In this document: piece by piece, positions 25,028-33,408 of the stretch
Layout: each line of letters begins with the position of its first letter
Numbering within the stretch: position 1 is the stretch's first letter
Assembly: GCF_000964005.1 (NCBI RefSeq)
Contig: NZ_JXYP01000001.1
Span: 1 to 64,000 of the forward strand
Direction: 5' to 3'
DNA: 64,000 nucleotides
From: Williamsia herbipolensis
Lineage (GTDB): Bacteria; Actinomycetota; Actinomycetes; Mycobacteriales; Mycobacteriaceae
Position numbers and translations under genes: made by a program
The notes under the pieces: model-generated
Seen by the model: only the letters and a program-made list of their open reading frames with translations
Database searches by the model: none
What the model was told of the DNA's origin: nothing

Positions 25028-25888
25028 TCACGTGAAGCTTAACCACGAACAACTCTGCGCGTGACGCTTGAGCGCTTCTTGGTCAGGATATTGCCCAGTG
25101 TCGGACGGGAGTCGAAGGGCCTTGCCGTCGAGGGAGGCGTACTCGGTTCGGGCCAGGTTGGGTGAGACTCTCACCTTGTACTCGTCATCGACCGTGAGGC
25201 GCCGCAGATCGAACAACGTGTGGACGTCGCATCGTAGGAGCAGGCCGTTGGTGACGTGGTGGCTGTGGTCTCCGAAGTACCTGTCGATGTGCGCGGCTTC
25301 GAGAATGGGCAGCACGGTCGAGCCTGAGACTGCACAACGGGATCCGTAAGCGTCGAGCAGTGAATCACGAAACGCCCCCTGCCCTCGACGGAGTCTGATG
25401 AGACGCTCCGCGCGTTCTCGAGTGTCTTCTCCGGGCGTGTAGACGTCGGGATCGAACTGGAAGTCGGTACGCGTCGATGTCGGCGCGAGCGGGGGCGTGT
25501 CGCCGAAGAGGGATCTGAAGTACTCCTCTGCGAGATTTGGTACCTCCACAATTCCGTTGCTCAGAAGCTGCGTGATCCCCGTTGCCTCGCTGATTGTTTT
25601 CCAGGAGCTATCAATGGTCGCGGTTTGCCGTTCGCGCAATTCGAACCGGTATAGGTACCCCCCGGTGGTGGCGTCGCGCCAGTGGGCGGCCGTATCGCCG
25701 GCACGAAGCTCGCGCAGGTCTGAGGTCACGTCGACCCACGCGACGAGGCCGGTGCCTGACAACCAGAAGAAGACCTCGTCGCCGGCTCGAATGTCTCGTC
25801 GCCGACGGGTGTCCCAGAACCCGTCGGCCAGTCCGTATTGAACGTGGTCGGGGAAGTCCTCGCCAACGGTCACAATCCATGCAGTCAC
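25028..25888 (-). CDS. HNH endonuclease with an EVE/PUA-like N-terminal domain
   Basis: Protein of 286 residues. Residues 1-90 read like an EVE-type domain (IRAGDEVFFWLSGTGLVAWV), a fold used to read modified bases. The C-terminal part is the HNH_2 type: EAAHIDRYF near residue 197, then HHVTNGLLLRCDVHTLFD near 210-227. EVE-HNH fusions are known type IV-like restriction enzymes that cut DNA with modified cytosines. Standing next to a DNA-modification system, it must be compatible with the host's own modified guanine. Confidence 0.7.
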   Translation of the reverse strand: MTAWIVTVGEDFPDHVQYGLADGFWDTRRRRDIRAGDEVFFWLSGTGLVAWVDVTSDLRELRAGDTAAHWRDATTGGYLYRFELRERQTATIDSSWKTISEATGITQLLSNGIVEVPNLAEEYFRSLFGDTPPLAPTSTRTDFQFDPDVYTPGEDTRERAERLIRLRRGQGAFRDSLLDAYGSRCAVSGSTVLPILEAAHIDRYFGDHSHHVTNGLLLRCDVHTLFDLRRLTVDDEYKVRVSPNLARTEYASLDGKALRLPSDTGQYPDQEALKRHAQSCSWLSFT

Positions 25889-25968
25889 TACGCGCGCCTC
25901 TCAGAGGTCGCAGCGGGTGGAGGCATGTCCGAGCGGAAGCCTGTCGGGCCGATGCAGAAATCGGTTAG

Positions 25969-27885
25969 TTATTCAGTTATGAGCCTGTGCAGCGCTTCTC
26001 GCGTTTCGCGGTCCGTCGAGTAGATGACAGTGCCGACCATGCCGCGGGTCAGCAGCACCTTGTAAACATTGCGGACCAAGTGGTCAAAACGATCGTCCGG
26101 CACCTTGACGCTGTTCTTGAAGTCGGGATCGCGGTTAGCGCGACGCACCGATATGAAGCGCCCATCGCGCCATACGAGGTCGGGACCGAAAATGACACCA
26201 TTCCAGTCGTATTCGAATCCCTGGGCCGTATATACGCAGCCGACCTGTCCGAAACCTCCGGCTTCGTTTGCCCACAGCGGTGCGGGTGGCGCGTCGCCGA
26301 TTCGCCGGTCGCTCTTGCTGTTCCATGGCCGCGCCCACTCGTCGATAACGACGTCGTCGACCAGAGCCCCATCGTCACGCGCATTGCTCCACGGCCAGCA
26401 GTAGCCGGCAGTCATACGGGCCGAGTAGCCGCTGTCGGCTTTCGACCGGAGGATGGCCTCGAGTTCAGCGGGAGAGTCGGCCACGAGAACCTCGAACTGC
26501 GGATCGCCAGTCCAGGCGGTCGGGGTCTCTGCTCGGAGCCCGAGCAGACGCGTAACCCACAGGACGTACTCCTCACTCCCGCCGCACCGGAACTGCTCCC
26601 CAAGTGGGACGTGGTGCACATCGATACCGAGGCCGGACGCATAGGCCTCGATCTGTTCAAGGGTGCCCATCTCGCCCGGACGGACTACCTGATGTTGATC
26701 GAGCAGAAACACCGGGACTCGCGCTGCAGAGATGAGTTCATCGAGCTGACGACGACCTGTGCGGAGGGCGGCGCGGGTGTAGCGATCGACGGACGTCTCG
26801 CGAATTCGGTGCGCTTCATCGAGGATCAAGACGTCGAGATCGTTGGCGTCGGCGTCCATGAACTGGTTGAAGTACTTGAACATGGACTGGACACGCTTGT
26901 CGCGATGGCCGGCCACCTTCCGGAGGGTCTGCGTAAAGGACCGCGAGCCTGTGGCGTGAAGGACCGTCCGGCCGTTGCGTGACAGCTCACCGAGAAGCGA
27001 GAGCGCGATGACGCTCTTGCCGCTTCCGGGACCACCAGTGACAACGACGACTCGTTTCGAATTCGAGCGTCTCGCCTGCTCGACCTCGTGCTGCACCAGT
27101 TCGACAGCGAGGTGCTGGTTTCCGACGAGCCGGAACTGCTCGCGGTCTCGCACCTCGTCGGCTGCCACCTTCAGCAACTGCTTCGAGGGAGCGACCGCTG
27201 AGTTGAGAAGGATGTCGGCTGATGCGCGCCCGGGTTGCGGGGCTAGTCGCGAGCGGAGGAAGTCGATCATGGCGCTGCGTGTTGCGGCGGTGTAGAGCCG
27301 GCCTGTCGTCGAGACGGGCACTGCGGTGAGATCTGCGACGGCCGCAATGTCGGTGGCGTTGTGCAGGTAGGCCATGCCGGCGAGGGAATCGGGCTGGTCA
27401 TGAACGGCCCTCGCGAAGTCCGCGATGTAGTCGCAGTAACCGCGCACCTGCAGGACCGGATGTAGTTTCGGCCCACCGGGCATCCCGGGAACGTTCACGA
27501 GTTCGGGGTTGCCCTCATACGAAGTGGCAGCCGTCCACTGCTTGAGCTCGACCACGACGAATGACGCCTCGCCCGTCCTGGGGTGGGTGCCAGCGAGAAC
27601 CACGTCAGCCCGCTGCGAGGTTAACGGGAGGTGGTACTCGACCAGCATCTCTACCTCGCCGAGACCGGCATCGTTGAGATCGGCGGCCAAAACTGGCAGC
27701 GACCGGCGCCACGATTGCTGTTCAGCTTTAGCAGGCCGGTATCCGCGCTGGTTGAGCATGCGTTCCAAGAGCTGCTCCACCAAAGAGTCCGGATCGGCGA
27801 GTGCCACACGGTTGGCGGTGTTCCGCACCAAAGTCACGTAAATGTCCCCAAGGCAGCACGAAAGGATTCGTGCGGTGGGGGACAT
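25969..27885 (-). CDS. DUF2075 helicase with an N-terminal PD-(D/E)XK-like region
   Basis: Protein of 638 residues. Walker A GGPGSGKS is at 284-291, DEAH at 356-359, and a C-terminal helicase region holds YTAQGFEYDWNGVIFG and KVLLTRGM. Before the helicase, QRADVVLAG (Asp94) and FVVVELKQW (Glu113, Lys115) give a PD-(D/E)XK-like site. DUF2075 proteins are helicases related to the Schlafen group and are frequent in defence islands. It lies 80 bp upstream of the EVE-HNH gene on the same strand, so they may share a transcript. Confidence 0.72.
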   Translation of the reverse strand: MSPTARILSCCLGDIYVTLVRNTANRVALADPDSLVEQLLERMLNQRGYRPAKAEQQSWRRSLPVLAADLNDAGLGEVEMLVEYHLPLTSQRADVVLAGTHPRTGEASFVVVELKQWTAATSYEGNPELVNVPGMPGGPKLHPVLQVRGYCDYIADFARAVHDQPDSLAGMAYLHNATDIAAVADLTAVPVSTTGRLYTAATRSAMIDFLRSRLAPQPGRASADILLNSAVAPSKQLLKVAADEVRDREQFRLVGNQHLAVELVQHEVEQARRSNSKRVVVVTGGPGSGKSVIALSLLGELSRNGRTVLHATGSRSFTQTLRKVAGHRDKRVQSMFKYFNQFMDADANDLDVLILDEAHRIRETSVDRYTRAALRTGRRQLDELISAARVPVFLLDQHQVVRPGEMGTLEQIEAYASGLGIDVHHVPLGEQFRCGGSEEYVLWVTRLLGLRAETPTAWTGDPQFEVLVADSPAELEAILRSKADSGYSARMTAGYCWPWSNARDDGALVDDVVIDEWARPWNSKSDRRIGDAPPAPLWANEAGGFGQVGCVYTAQGFEYDWNGVIFGPDLVWRDGRFISVRRANRDPDFKNSVKVPDDRFDHLVRNVYKVLLTRGMVGTVIYSTDRETREALHRLITE

Positions 27886-28134
27886 GTCCGAGAGGAAGTC
27901 CGTCAGGCCGCCTGAGCAGCATATCCGGTGATGGCAGTCATCGAGTGTAGGGTGCGGACCGCCATGGCGAATCCGACGTGAGTTCCGAAAAATGAGCAGG
28001 GCGAGAGACCCGGCTACTAACGTGGTATTCGAACAAACGTGAACTCGCTCCTACTGTCGGAGCACTTTCAGGAGGCGGAACCAAAGCATGGCTAATCAGG
28101 TCCGAAAAACACTAACGGCAGCCATCCCGTCCAC
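27886..28134. other. intergenic stretch between the helicase and the que genes
   Basis: About 250 bp, moderately A/T-rich. It contains an AGGAGG at about 28073-28078 and ATG at 28088 (see the small frame that follows). No repeat, tRNA or terminator with confidence. Confidence 0.4.
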
Positions 28135-28392
28135 TTGCTGACCGCTGTCGAAGACGTCCTCAGTCGAATTGCCTCGCTCACCAACGAGACATCTGATGCA
28201 GAGCAGATGGGATGGGGGAAGGAAGTAGCACGGATCAAGGCCGTGCGCGATGACTGGTACACCGATCTTGTGCAAGTCGGTGACGCGCTCGCGTCGCACA
28301 TACGTCGCTACAGCGAGTGTGAGCGTCAGGGACCGGTGTCGCCAACATATCGACAACCTGAGCTGCACGTCTCGCGGACCTCGATCGACTGA
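28135..28392 (+). CDS. possible small protein, perhaps with a frameshifted 5' end
   Basis: An 85-residue frame from TTG 28135: helical and charged, with VEDVLSRIASLTNETSDAEQ and VRDDWYTDLVQVGDALASHI, which looks like a real protein. It has no good start. A well-placed ATG at 28088, following an AGGAGG, is in another frame and stops at 28139. A one-base shift at the A-run 28105-28109 would join the two. Its 3' end overlaps queD (opposite strand) by 67 bp. Function unknown. Confidence 0.3.
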   Translation: MLTAVEDVLSRIASLTNETSDAEQMGWGKEVARIKAVRDDWYTDLVQVGDALASHIRRYSECERQGPVSPTYRQPELHVSRTSID

Positions 28393-28703
28393 AGCCCCCG
28401 GAGCCCAGGAAAGATTTTCCCCCAAAGCCACCTCGCCAGCACTTCGCTAGTCGGGTTTTCGAGGCCGGAGATCTCATTAAGGTAGTAGTGGTCCAATTCA
28501 CGAACCACCGGTTGAACGACGGCTTTGATCTCGCCGAAGTCCATCACCCATCCGAGGTTTTCATCTACCGGACCTGCGACCTGAACTACAAACTTGTAAG
28601 AGTGGCCGTGGAGACGTGAGCACTTATGGCCCTCGGGGACGTTCGGAAGCCGGTGTGCTGCCTCGAAATTGAACTCGCGGAAGACTTCCATCCGGTCTGT
28701 CAT
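28326..28703 (-). CDS. queD: 6-carboxy-tetrahydropterin synthase QueD
   Basis: Protein of 125 residues from ATG 28703. Zinc ligands His17, His32 and His34 and the catalytic Cys28 are in FNFEAAHRLP and KCSRLHGHSY. The end carries SIEVRETCSSGCRY, the usual QueD finish. It converts dihydroneopterin triphosphate to 6-carboxy-tetrahydropterin, the second step of preQ0 synthesis. Its start overlaps queE by 4 nt. It supplies the Dpd system next door with preQ0. Confidence 0.92.
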   Translation of the reverse strand: MTDRMEVFREFNFEAAHRLPNVPEGHKCSRLHGHSYKFVVQVAGPVDENLGWVMDFGEIKAVVQPVVRELDHYYLNEISGLENPTSEVLARWLWGKIFPGLRGLQSIEVRETCSSGCRYVGDTGP

Positions 28704-29335
28704 GGGATTCCTAACCATTTGTGTGTCTGGACGCTGAGACGCCACTGGGGGTGGCTTAGGCAATATTCAACCGACGCTTGCGTGTTGGCCGCGATTTCGT
28801 CCCCATCCATCGGCTGCAGCCGAAACGAACCGAACGACAGGTCTGCGTACCTTGCTGGATCGTCACCACGCTGTGGGTAGACGAGTTTCAATTCGTCACC
28901 TCCGTCAACGACGAGGGGTGCGCCCAGCTTCGGACTCACGCATAGCCAGTCGATACCGTCGGGAACTCGTTGCGTTCCGTTCGTTTCGACGGCAACAAAG
29001 AACCCGCGGTCGTGAAGAGCAGCAGTCGCCTCGGCGTCGAGTTGGAGCAGCGGTTCACCGCCGGTACATACGACCATCTTTTCGCCCCGTGCTCCGCTAG
29101 GCCACTCGGCGTCGACCGCCGCAGCCAACTCGGCAGCAGTTTGGAATTTTCCTCCGCCGGGACCATCAGTACCGACGAAGTCGGTATCGCAGAACTGACA
29201 GATCGCCCGGTGCCGATCCTTCTCCTGCCCGGTCCAGAGGTTGCATGACGCGAATCGACAGAAGATCGCGGGCCGGCCCGCATGCATCCCTTCACCTTGA
29301 AGCGTGTAGAAAATTTCCTTCACGTTGTACTTCAC
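28700..29335 (-). CDS. queE: 7-carboxy-7-deazaguanine synthase QueE
   Basis: Protein of 211 residues. It is a radical SAM enzyme with the QueE-type cluster Cys31-x14-Cys46-x2-Cys49 instead of the standard CxxxCxxC. Also present are [10 protein letters not shown] at the N-terminus, CTGGEPLLQ and AVETNGTQ. It contracts the pterin ring of 6-carboxy-tetrahydropterin to 7-carboxy-7-deazaguanine. It overlaps queC and queD by 4 nt each, so the three form one operon. Confidence 0.92.
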   Translation of the reverse strand: MKYNVKEIFYTLQGEGMHAGRPAIFCRFASCNLWTGQEKDRHRAICQFCDTDFVGTDGPGGGKFQTAAELAAAVDAEWPSGARGEKMVVCTGGEPLLQLDAEATAALHDRGFFVAVETNGTQRVPDGIDWLCVSPKLGAPLVVDGGDELKLVYPQRGDDPARYADLSFGSFRLQPMDGDEIAANTQASVEYCLSHPQWRLSVQTHKWLGIP

Positions 29336-30030
29336 GCGGACGCGACCTGGTATTGCAGCGGATCATCCAGTCCCGCCTCGGAGAAACCGCGAAGGCGCAG
29401 AAGGCAAGAGTCGCAATGTCCGCAGGGGCGTCCTGTGCCGTCCGGGTCGTAACACGAGGAGGTGATTGAGTAGTCCACCCCAAGGCCTATGCCCGTTTCG
29501 ACGATCTGAGCCTTGGTCATCGAGATCAGTGGAGTGTGAATGGTTAGGTTCTCGCCTTCCACACCTACACGCGTCGCAAGGTTGGCCATCGCCTCGAACG
29601 CTGCGATGTACTCGGGACGGCAATCCGGGTATCCCGAGTAATCAAGCGCATTGACTCCGATGAAGATGTCCTTCGCCCCAACTGTCTCGGCGTAGGCGAG
29701 TGCGAATGACAGGAAGATCGTATTCCGCGCAGGCACGTACGTAGACGGTATGTCGGCGCTTACTTCTGTTGCGTCGTCGTGTTTGGGCACCTCAATGTCC
29801 GCGGTCAACGCGGAACCACCGAAGGTTCTGAGATCGATGTCAGCGATGACGTGGCGTTCTACGCCCAGGGACGCTGCGACCAGTTTCGCTGCCTCCAATT
29901 CCACGCTGTGCCGTTGTCCGTAACTGAACGACAGGGCATAGGAAATGAACCCCTGATCGTTCGCCATTGCCAGCACGGTGGTGCTGTCCAATCCGCCGCT
30001 GAGCAGCACCACTGCCGGTGGCTTCACCAT
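29332..30030 (-). CDS. queC: 7-cyano-7-deazaguanine (preQ0) synthase QueC
   Basis: Protein of 232 residues. The ATP-pyrophosphatase loop [12 protein letters not shown] is at the N-terminus, and the zinc site SSCYDPDG...[11 protein letters not shown] near the C-terminus. It converts 7-carboxy-7-deazaguanine to preQ0 using ATP and ammonia. It is the first gene of queC-queE-queD and is read away from the dpd genes; CAGGAGG lies upstream of the ATG at 30030. Confidence 0.93.
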   Translation of the reverse strand: MVKPPAVVLLSGGLDSTTVLAMANDQGFISYALSFSYGQRHSVELEAAKLVAASLGVERHVIADIDLRTFGGSALTADIEVPKHDDATEVSADIPSTYVPARNTIFLSFALAYAETVGAKDIFIGVNALDYSGYPDCRPEYIAAFEAMANLATRVGVEGENLTIHTPLISMTKAQIVETGIGLGVDYSITSSCYDPDGTGRPCGHCDSCLLRLRGFSEAGLDDPLQYQVASA

Positions 30031-30063
30031 GACGTCCTCCTGTAGCTTGCAAGTCTTGAGTCA

Positions 30064-30104
30064 GAAACTACACCCAACCGCTGACACGACGTTAGTGTAG
30101 TTTC
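30064..30104. promoter_or_regulatory. 10-bp inverted repeat between the que and dpd operons
   Basis: GAAACTACAC at 30064-30073 and GTGTAGTTTC at 30095-30104 are perfect inverse copies separated by 21 bp, in the 98-bp gap between the two divergent start codons. The even placement suggests one regulator for both operons or two mirrored promoter elements. No consensus of a known que regulator was recognised. Confidence 0.5.
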
Positions 30105-30128
30105 CAAGTCTGACAAGGAGGCGTGCCG

Positions 30129-31019
30129 GTGCGGAAACTCGCAATACTGGTGAATTGCACGCAGCGAAAGTCTGTTCGCGCGACACCCCACCTCTCGGCG
30201 GGCACGCTACCGCAGGGCACCGTCGCTGCACGCGCGGCCGAGTGGATATCCCGGGTTCAGGGCGCTGATAGCGAGCGCAGTTTAATCGACCTGTACAACG
30301 GTGAGGCCTGGGCACAGGCCAAGCTGTTGCTAAACGACGCCCTCCAGGCCGGCTTCGCTGCGCAACTGTTCGTTGCGTCGGCGGGACTTGGTCTGCGATC
30401 TGTCAATACCAAAGCACCGTCGTACGCGGCTACCTTCTCGCCCAATCAATTAGACAGCGTTGCAACGTCTTTGGATGATTCGAAGGAATGGTGGGGGCTG
30501 ATGCAGGAGACTGATGAGACCGCTGCAGCCGACAACTTTCGCGACAGCGCAGTGCTTGCGGTGATGTCCGAGTCTTACGCCCGCGTCCTGCACGACGAGT
30601 TGCGGGCATTGTCGGGTTCTGCTGGTGAAATGCTGATCGTGGGTGGCGCGAGACTGGACGTTGGATGCCCAAGGGTGCCTGCAGACCGTGCCCTCCGAAC
30701 CGCGATGGGTGGAACGGTGTCGAGTCTGAACCTGCGAACGGCACGGCGGTGGATGTCCACTCGAACATCACCGTCCCTCTTCAGTGACGCGGACTATGCA
30801 AAGTGGCAGACATGGGCTCACGGTGTACGACAGGTTGAGACCTACGATCGACAACAGTTGGACGACGCCCAGGTGCGGGCGTTCGCAATGAAGTTAATCC
30901 ACTCAAGCCCCGGTGGTTCGGCAACCCAGGCGTTGCGGGAACTTCGAACGTCAGGCTTCGCGTGTGAGCAGAAGCGCTTCCATCGGATCTATGCGCAATT
31001 GGTACGGGAGACGACATGA
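30129..31019 (+). CDS. dpdC: DpdC-like protein (candidate preQ0-to-ADG converter in DNA)
   Basis: Protein of 296 residues from GTG 30129, eight bases after AGGAGG (the GTG at 30123 is too close). The N-terminal part has LAILVNCTQRKS, then DLYNGEAWAQAK and LFVASAGLGLRS...PSYAATF: Cys-x-x-x-Lys, Leu-Tyr, Ser-Ala-x-x-Gly-Leu and Pro-x-Tyr. This is the layout of DUF6884/YaaA-like domains. In Salmonella, dpdC is needed to turn dPreQ0 into the amide form (dADG). The name rests on gene position and this domain, so it is less sure than dpdA or queC. Its stop overlaps dpdB1 by 4 nt. Confidence 0.6.
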   Translation: MRKLAILVNCTQRKSVRATPHLSAGTLPQGTVAARAAEWISRVQGADSERSLIDLYNGEAWAQAKLLLNDALQAGFAAQLFVASAGLGLRSVNTKAPSYAATFSPNQLDSVATSLDDSKEWWGLMQETDETAAADNFRDSAVLAVMSESYARVLHDELRALSGSAGEMLIVGGARLDVGCPRVPADRALRTAMGGTVSSLNLRTARRWMSTRTSPSLFSDADYAKWQTWAHGVRQVETYDRQQLDDAQVRAFAMKLIHSSPGGSATQALRELRTSGFACEQKRFHRIYAQLVRETT

Positions 31020-32158
31020 ACGAAGGCGTGCCTCGGACGCTCGAACGCCGAGCGTTGAGAATCCACCAAAGTGAAGCAATGCCCGTCTACCTCTTCGCCT
31101 TGGCTGCCGAAGAGGTTGACATGGTCGCAGATGTCGCCCGGATCTCACGAGACGACGCAGGTAAGTTGATTGGCTACCAACGTCCGGAACGACGAAGCCA
31201 TGTCAAACAGATCCTCGACTACCTGGACTCAGAGGACGTGGTTTTTCCGAACGGTTTGATCCTGGCCCTACCAGAAAATGTTCGATTTAAGTCGAGTCGC
31301 GGCCCCGGCACAACCGACGGACTGGCAACCAGTGGTGTTCTGGAGATCCCCCTACCTCTCCACGACGACGAACCACGACCCGCCTGGATCGTCGATGGAC
31401 AGCAGAGGAGTCTTGCGCTCTCGCAGGCCAAAAATCGTAGATTCCCGGTTCCGATTGCTGGCTTCGTCGCACCTACCCTTGCGTTGCAGCGTGAACAATT
31501 TCTCAGAGTCAATACTGTTTCGCCACTGCCTTCAAACTTGGTAACCGAATTGCTACCCGAAGTCTTCACCGCGCCCTCGCCCCGCTTGTCAGCCCGTCGC
31601 CTTCCATCCGCTTTGGTTGACATGCTGAATCAAGACCCCGGATCACCGTTCGTTGGAATGATCAAGCGGGCGTCTACCGATGTAGCAACCAAGAAGCAGA
31701 GTTTCGTTACGGATACGAGCCTCGTGGAGGCATTGAAGGAATCGCTCGAGTCTCCGTCTGGCGTGCTCTTCCCTTATCGAAACATCGCGACTGGCTCGAC
31801 GGACACTGAAGGAATTCGCAAACTACTAGTGATTTATTGGAACGCAGTCCGCGAGTTGTTTCCGGACGCGTGGGGGAAGCCGTCAACGAAATCTCGACTT
31901 ATGGGTGGCGTCGGTATTCGTGCCATGAGTCGATTGATGGACAGAGTAATGGCGCAAGTCGATATCGATTCGTCCGATGCAGGTGAGGCTACCGCTAGAG
32001 AATTGCGGAGAATCGAACCGGTGTGTCGATGGACTCACGGAACATGGGAAGAGTTAGGCCTTCCTTGGAACGAATTACAAAACACTCCGCGACACATATC
32101 GGCTTTGTCAAATTTCTTGGCAAGAGCCTATGTGGACTCACGGGCGAGTGATCGATGA
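31016..32158 (+). CDS. dpdB: DpdB-like DGQQR-domain protein, copy 1
   Basis: Protein of 380 residues. The hallmark Asp-Gly-Gln-Gln-Arg lies at 127-131 (AWIVDGQQRSLAL), preceded by GYQRPERRSHVKQILDYL and followed by REQFLRVNTVSPLP, as in DndB/DpdB-type ParB-like proteins. In Salmonella, DpdA and DpdB suffice to put preQ0 into DNA; DpdB helps in an unclear way. It overlaps dpdC and dpdA by 4 nt on each side. A second related gene follows dpdA. Confidence 0.82.
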   Translation: MNEGVPRTLERRALRIHQSEAMPVYLFALAAEEVDMVADVARISRDDAGKLIGYQRPERRSHVKQILDYLDSEDVVFPNGLILALPENVRFKSSRGPGTTDGLATSGVLEIPLPLHDDEPRPAWIVDGQQRSLALSQAKNRRFPVPIAGFVAPTLALQREQFLRVNTVSPLPSNLVTELLPEVFTAPSPRLSARRLPSALVDMLNQDPGSPFVGMIKRASTDVATKKQSFVTDTSLVEALKESLESPSGVLFPYRNIATGSTDTEGIRKLLVIYWNAVRELFPDAWGKPSTKSRLMGGVGIRAMSRLMDRVMAQVDIDSSDAGEATARELRRIEPVCRWTHGTWEELGLPWNELQNTPRHISALSNFLARAYVDSRASDR

Positions 32159-33408
32159 GATTCTACTTTCCAGATAGCCAGGATCTTGTTAGCCCGACCT
32201 ACGACTTCGTGCACGACGAGTACTCACCGATGCGCGTTCGCCAGCGAGACGATCGCTACGCGCATGAGGTGCTGTCCCTACCTGCGTACGACGGGATACT
32301 CGTCTCAAAGGCTATTGTGGACGGTACCGTTCGCGGTGTTGGCAAGTACTCGATGCCTCAGCGTCAACGCCTACATCGGATGGGTGTCCGCGATTTCTTT
32401 AGACTTCCTTCTAACGTCTCGACTTTGGGTGATTGTGGATCGTTCTCGTATATTGACGAACCGGCACCACCATATTCCGCAACCGAGGTGCTGGACTTCT
32501 ACGAGACTTGTGGCTTTGAAGCAGGCGTCAGTCCGGATCACGTAATTCTCGGCTACCAACGCCCGGGACTCATCAATCCCGCCCCCCCCGACGAGTGGCG
32601 AGAACGACGGATAACTTCTTTGCGCTGTGCTGAGGAATTTTTGGCAGTTGTGAATGATCGTGGCAGCGACGTTGAGCCTGTTGGTGCTGCTCAGGGATGG
32701 GATCCGGAGAGCTATCGCGACAGCGTCTTGGAACTTCAGGCGATGGGCTACACACGTATTGCACTCGGCGGGATGGTTCCACTGAGAACTCCCGATATCA
32801 TCGACTGTTTGACGGAGATCGACTCGATTAGGAGTCCAGATACCGTGTTGCATCTTCTTGGTATCACGAGGGTCGCCTCGATCGAGGCGTTCGCAGACCT
32901 AGGGGTGAGTAGTTTCGACAGCACCTCTGCGTTCCGTCAAGCTTTTATGGACGACCGAGGGAACTATCACACGTCTCAGGACAATTTTACTGCAATACGG
33001 GTTCCTCAAGTGGACGGCAACCTCTCACTCAAACGGGCGATACTTTCTGGTCGAGTCGTACAGAAGGACGCCGTAAGGCTCGAGCGGCAGGCGCTTCAAG
33101 CCTTGCGCGACTACGACAACGATAGGTGTCCGATGGGAGAGGCACTCGACGCTGTCTTACAATACGAGGCTGTAGTTGGAGTCAAGAAGAGCTACGAAGC
33201 CGAGTATCGGCGGACGTTGGACGCCCGCGCCTGGCGGCAGTGCCCATGTGGCCTCTGTGAGTTGCATGGAATAGACGTCGCAATATTTCGTGGCACTGAA
33301 AGAAACAAGCGTCGCGGATTCCATAATCTATCCGTTTTAGCTGCGAAGATAGCAGGGTTGCCGCTCAAAAGATACGGAACTGAAAGGCGTCATGAAGAAG
33401 CAATATGA
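32155..33408 (+). CDS. dpdA: DpdA, DNA-acting tRNA-guanine transglycosylase homologue
   Basis: Protein of 417 residues with a TGT-type barrel. LGDCGSFSYID matches the TGT DSGGFQ block, giving catalytic Asp93. ALGGMVPL at 203-210 matches the preQ-binding GGLAVG loop. LHLLGITRV...SSFDSTSA gives the second (nucleophile) Asp255. The zinc site is Cys363, Cys365, Cys368 and His390. DpdA swaps guanine in DNA for preQ0. All expected active-site residues are present. It sits between two DpdB-like genes and overlaps both (4 nt and 17 nt). Confidence 0.88.
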   Translation: MRFYFPDSQDLVSPTYDFVHDEYSPMRVRQRDDRYAHEVLSLPAYDGILVSKAIVDGTVRGVGKYSMPQRQRLHRMGVRDFFRLPSNVSTLGDCGSFSYIDEPAPPYSATEVLDFYETCGFEAGVSPDHVILGYQRPGLINPAPPDEWRERRITSLRCAEEFLAVVNDRGSDVEPVGAAQGWDPESYRDSVLELQAMGYTRIALGGMVPLRTPDIIDCLTEIDSIRSPDTVLHLLGITRVASIEAFADLGVSSFDSTSAFRQAFMDDRGNYHTSQDNFTAIRVPQVDGNLSLKRAILSGRVVQKDAVRLERQALQALRDYDNDRCPMGEALDAVLQYEAVVGVKKSYEAEYRRTLDARAWRQCPCGLCELHGIDVAIFRGTERNKRRGFHNLSVLAAKIAGLPLKRYGTERRHEEAI

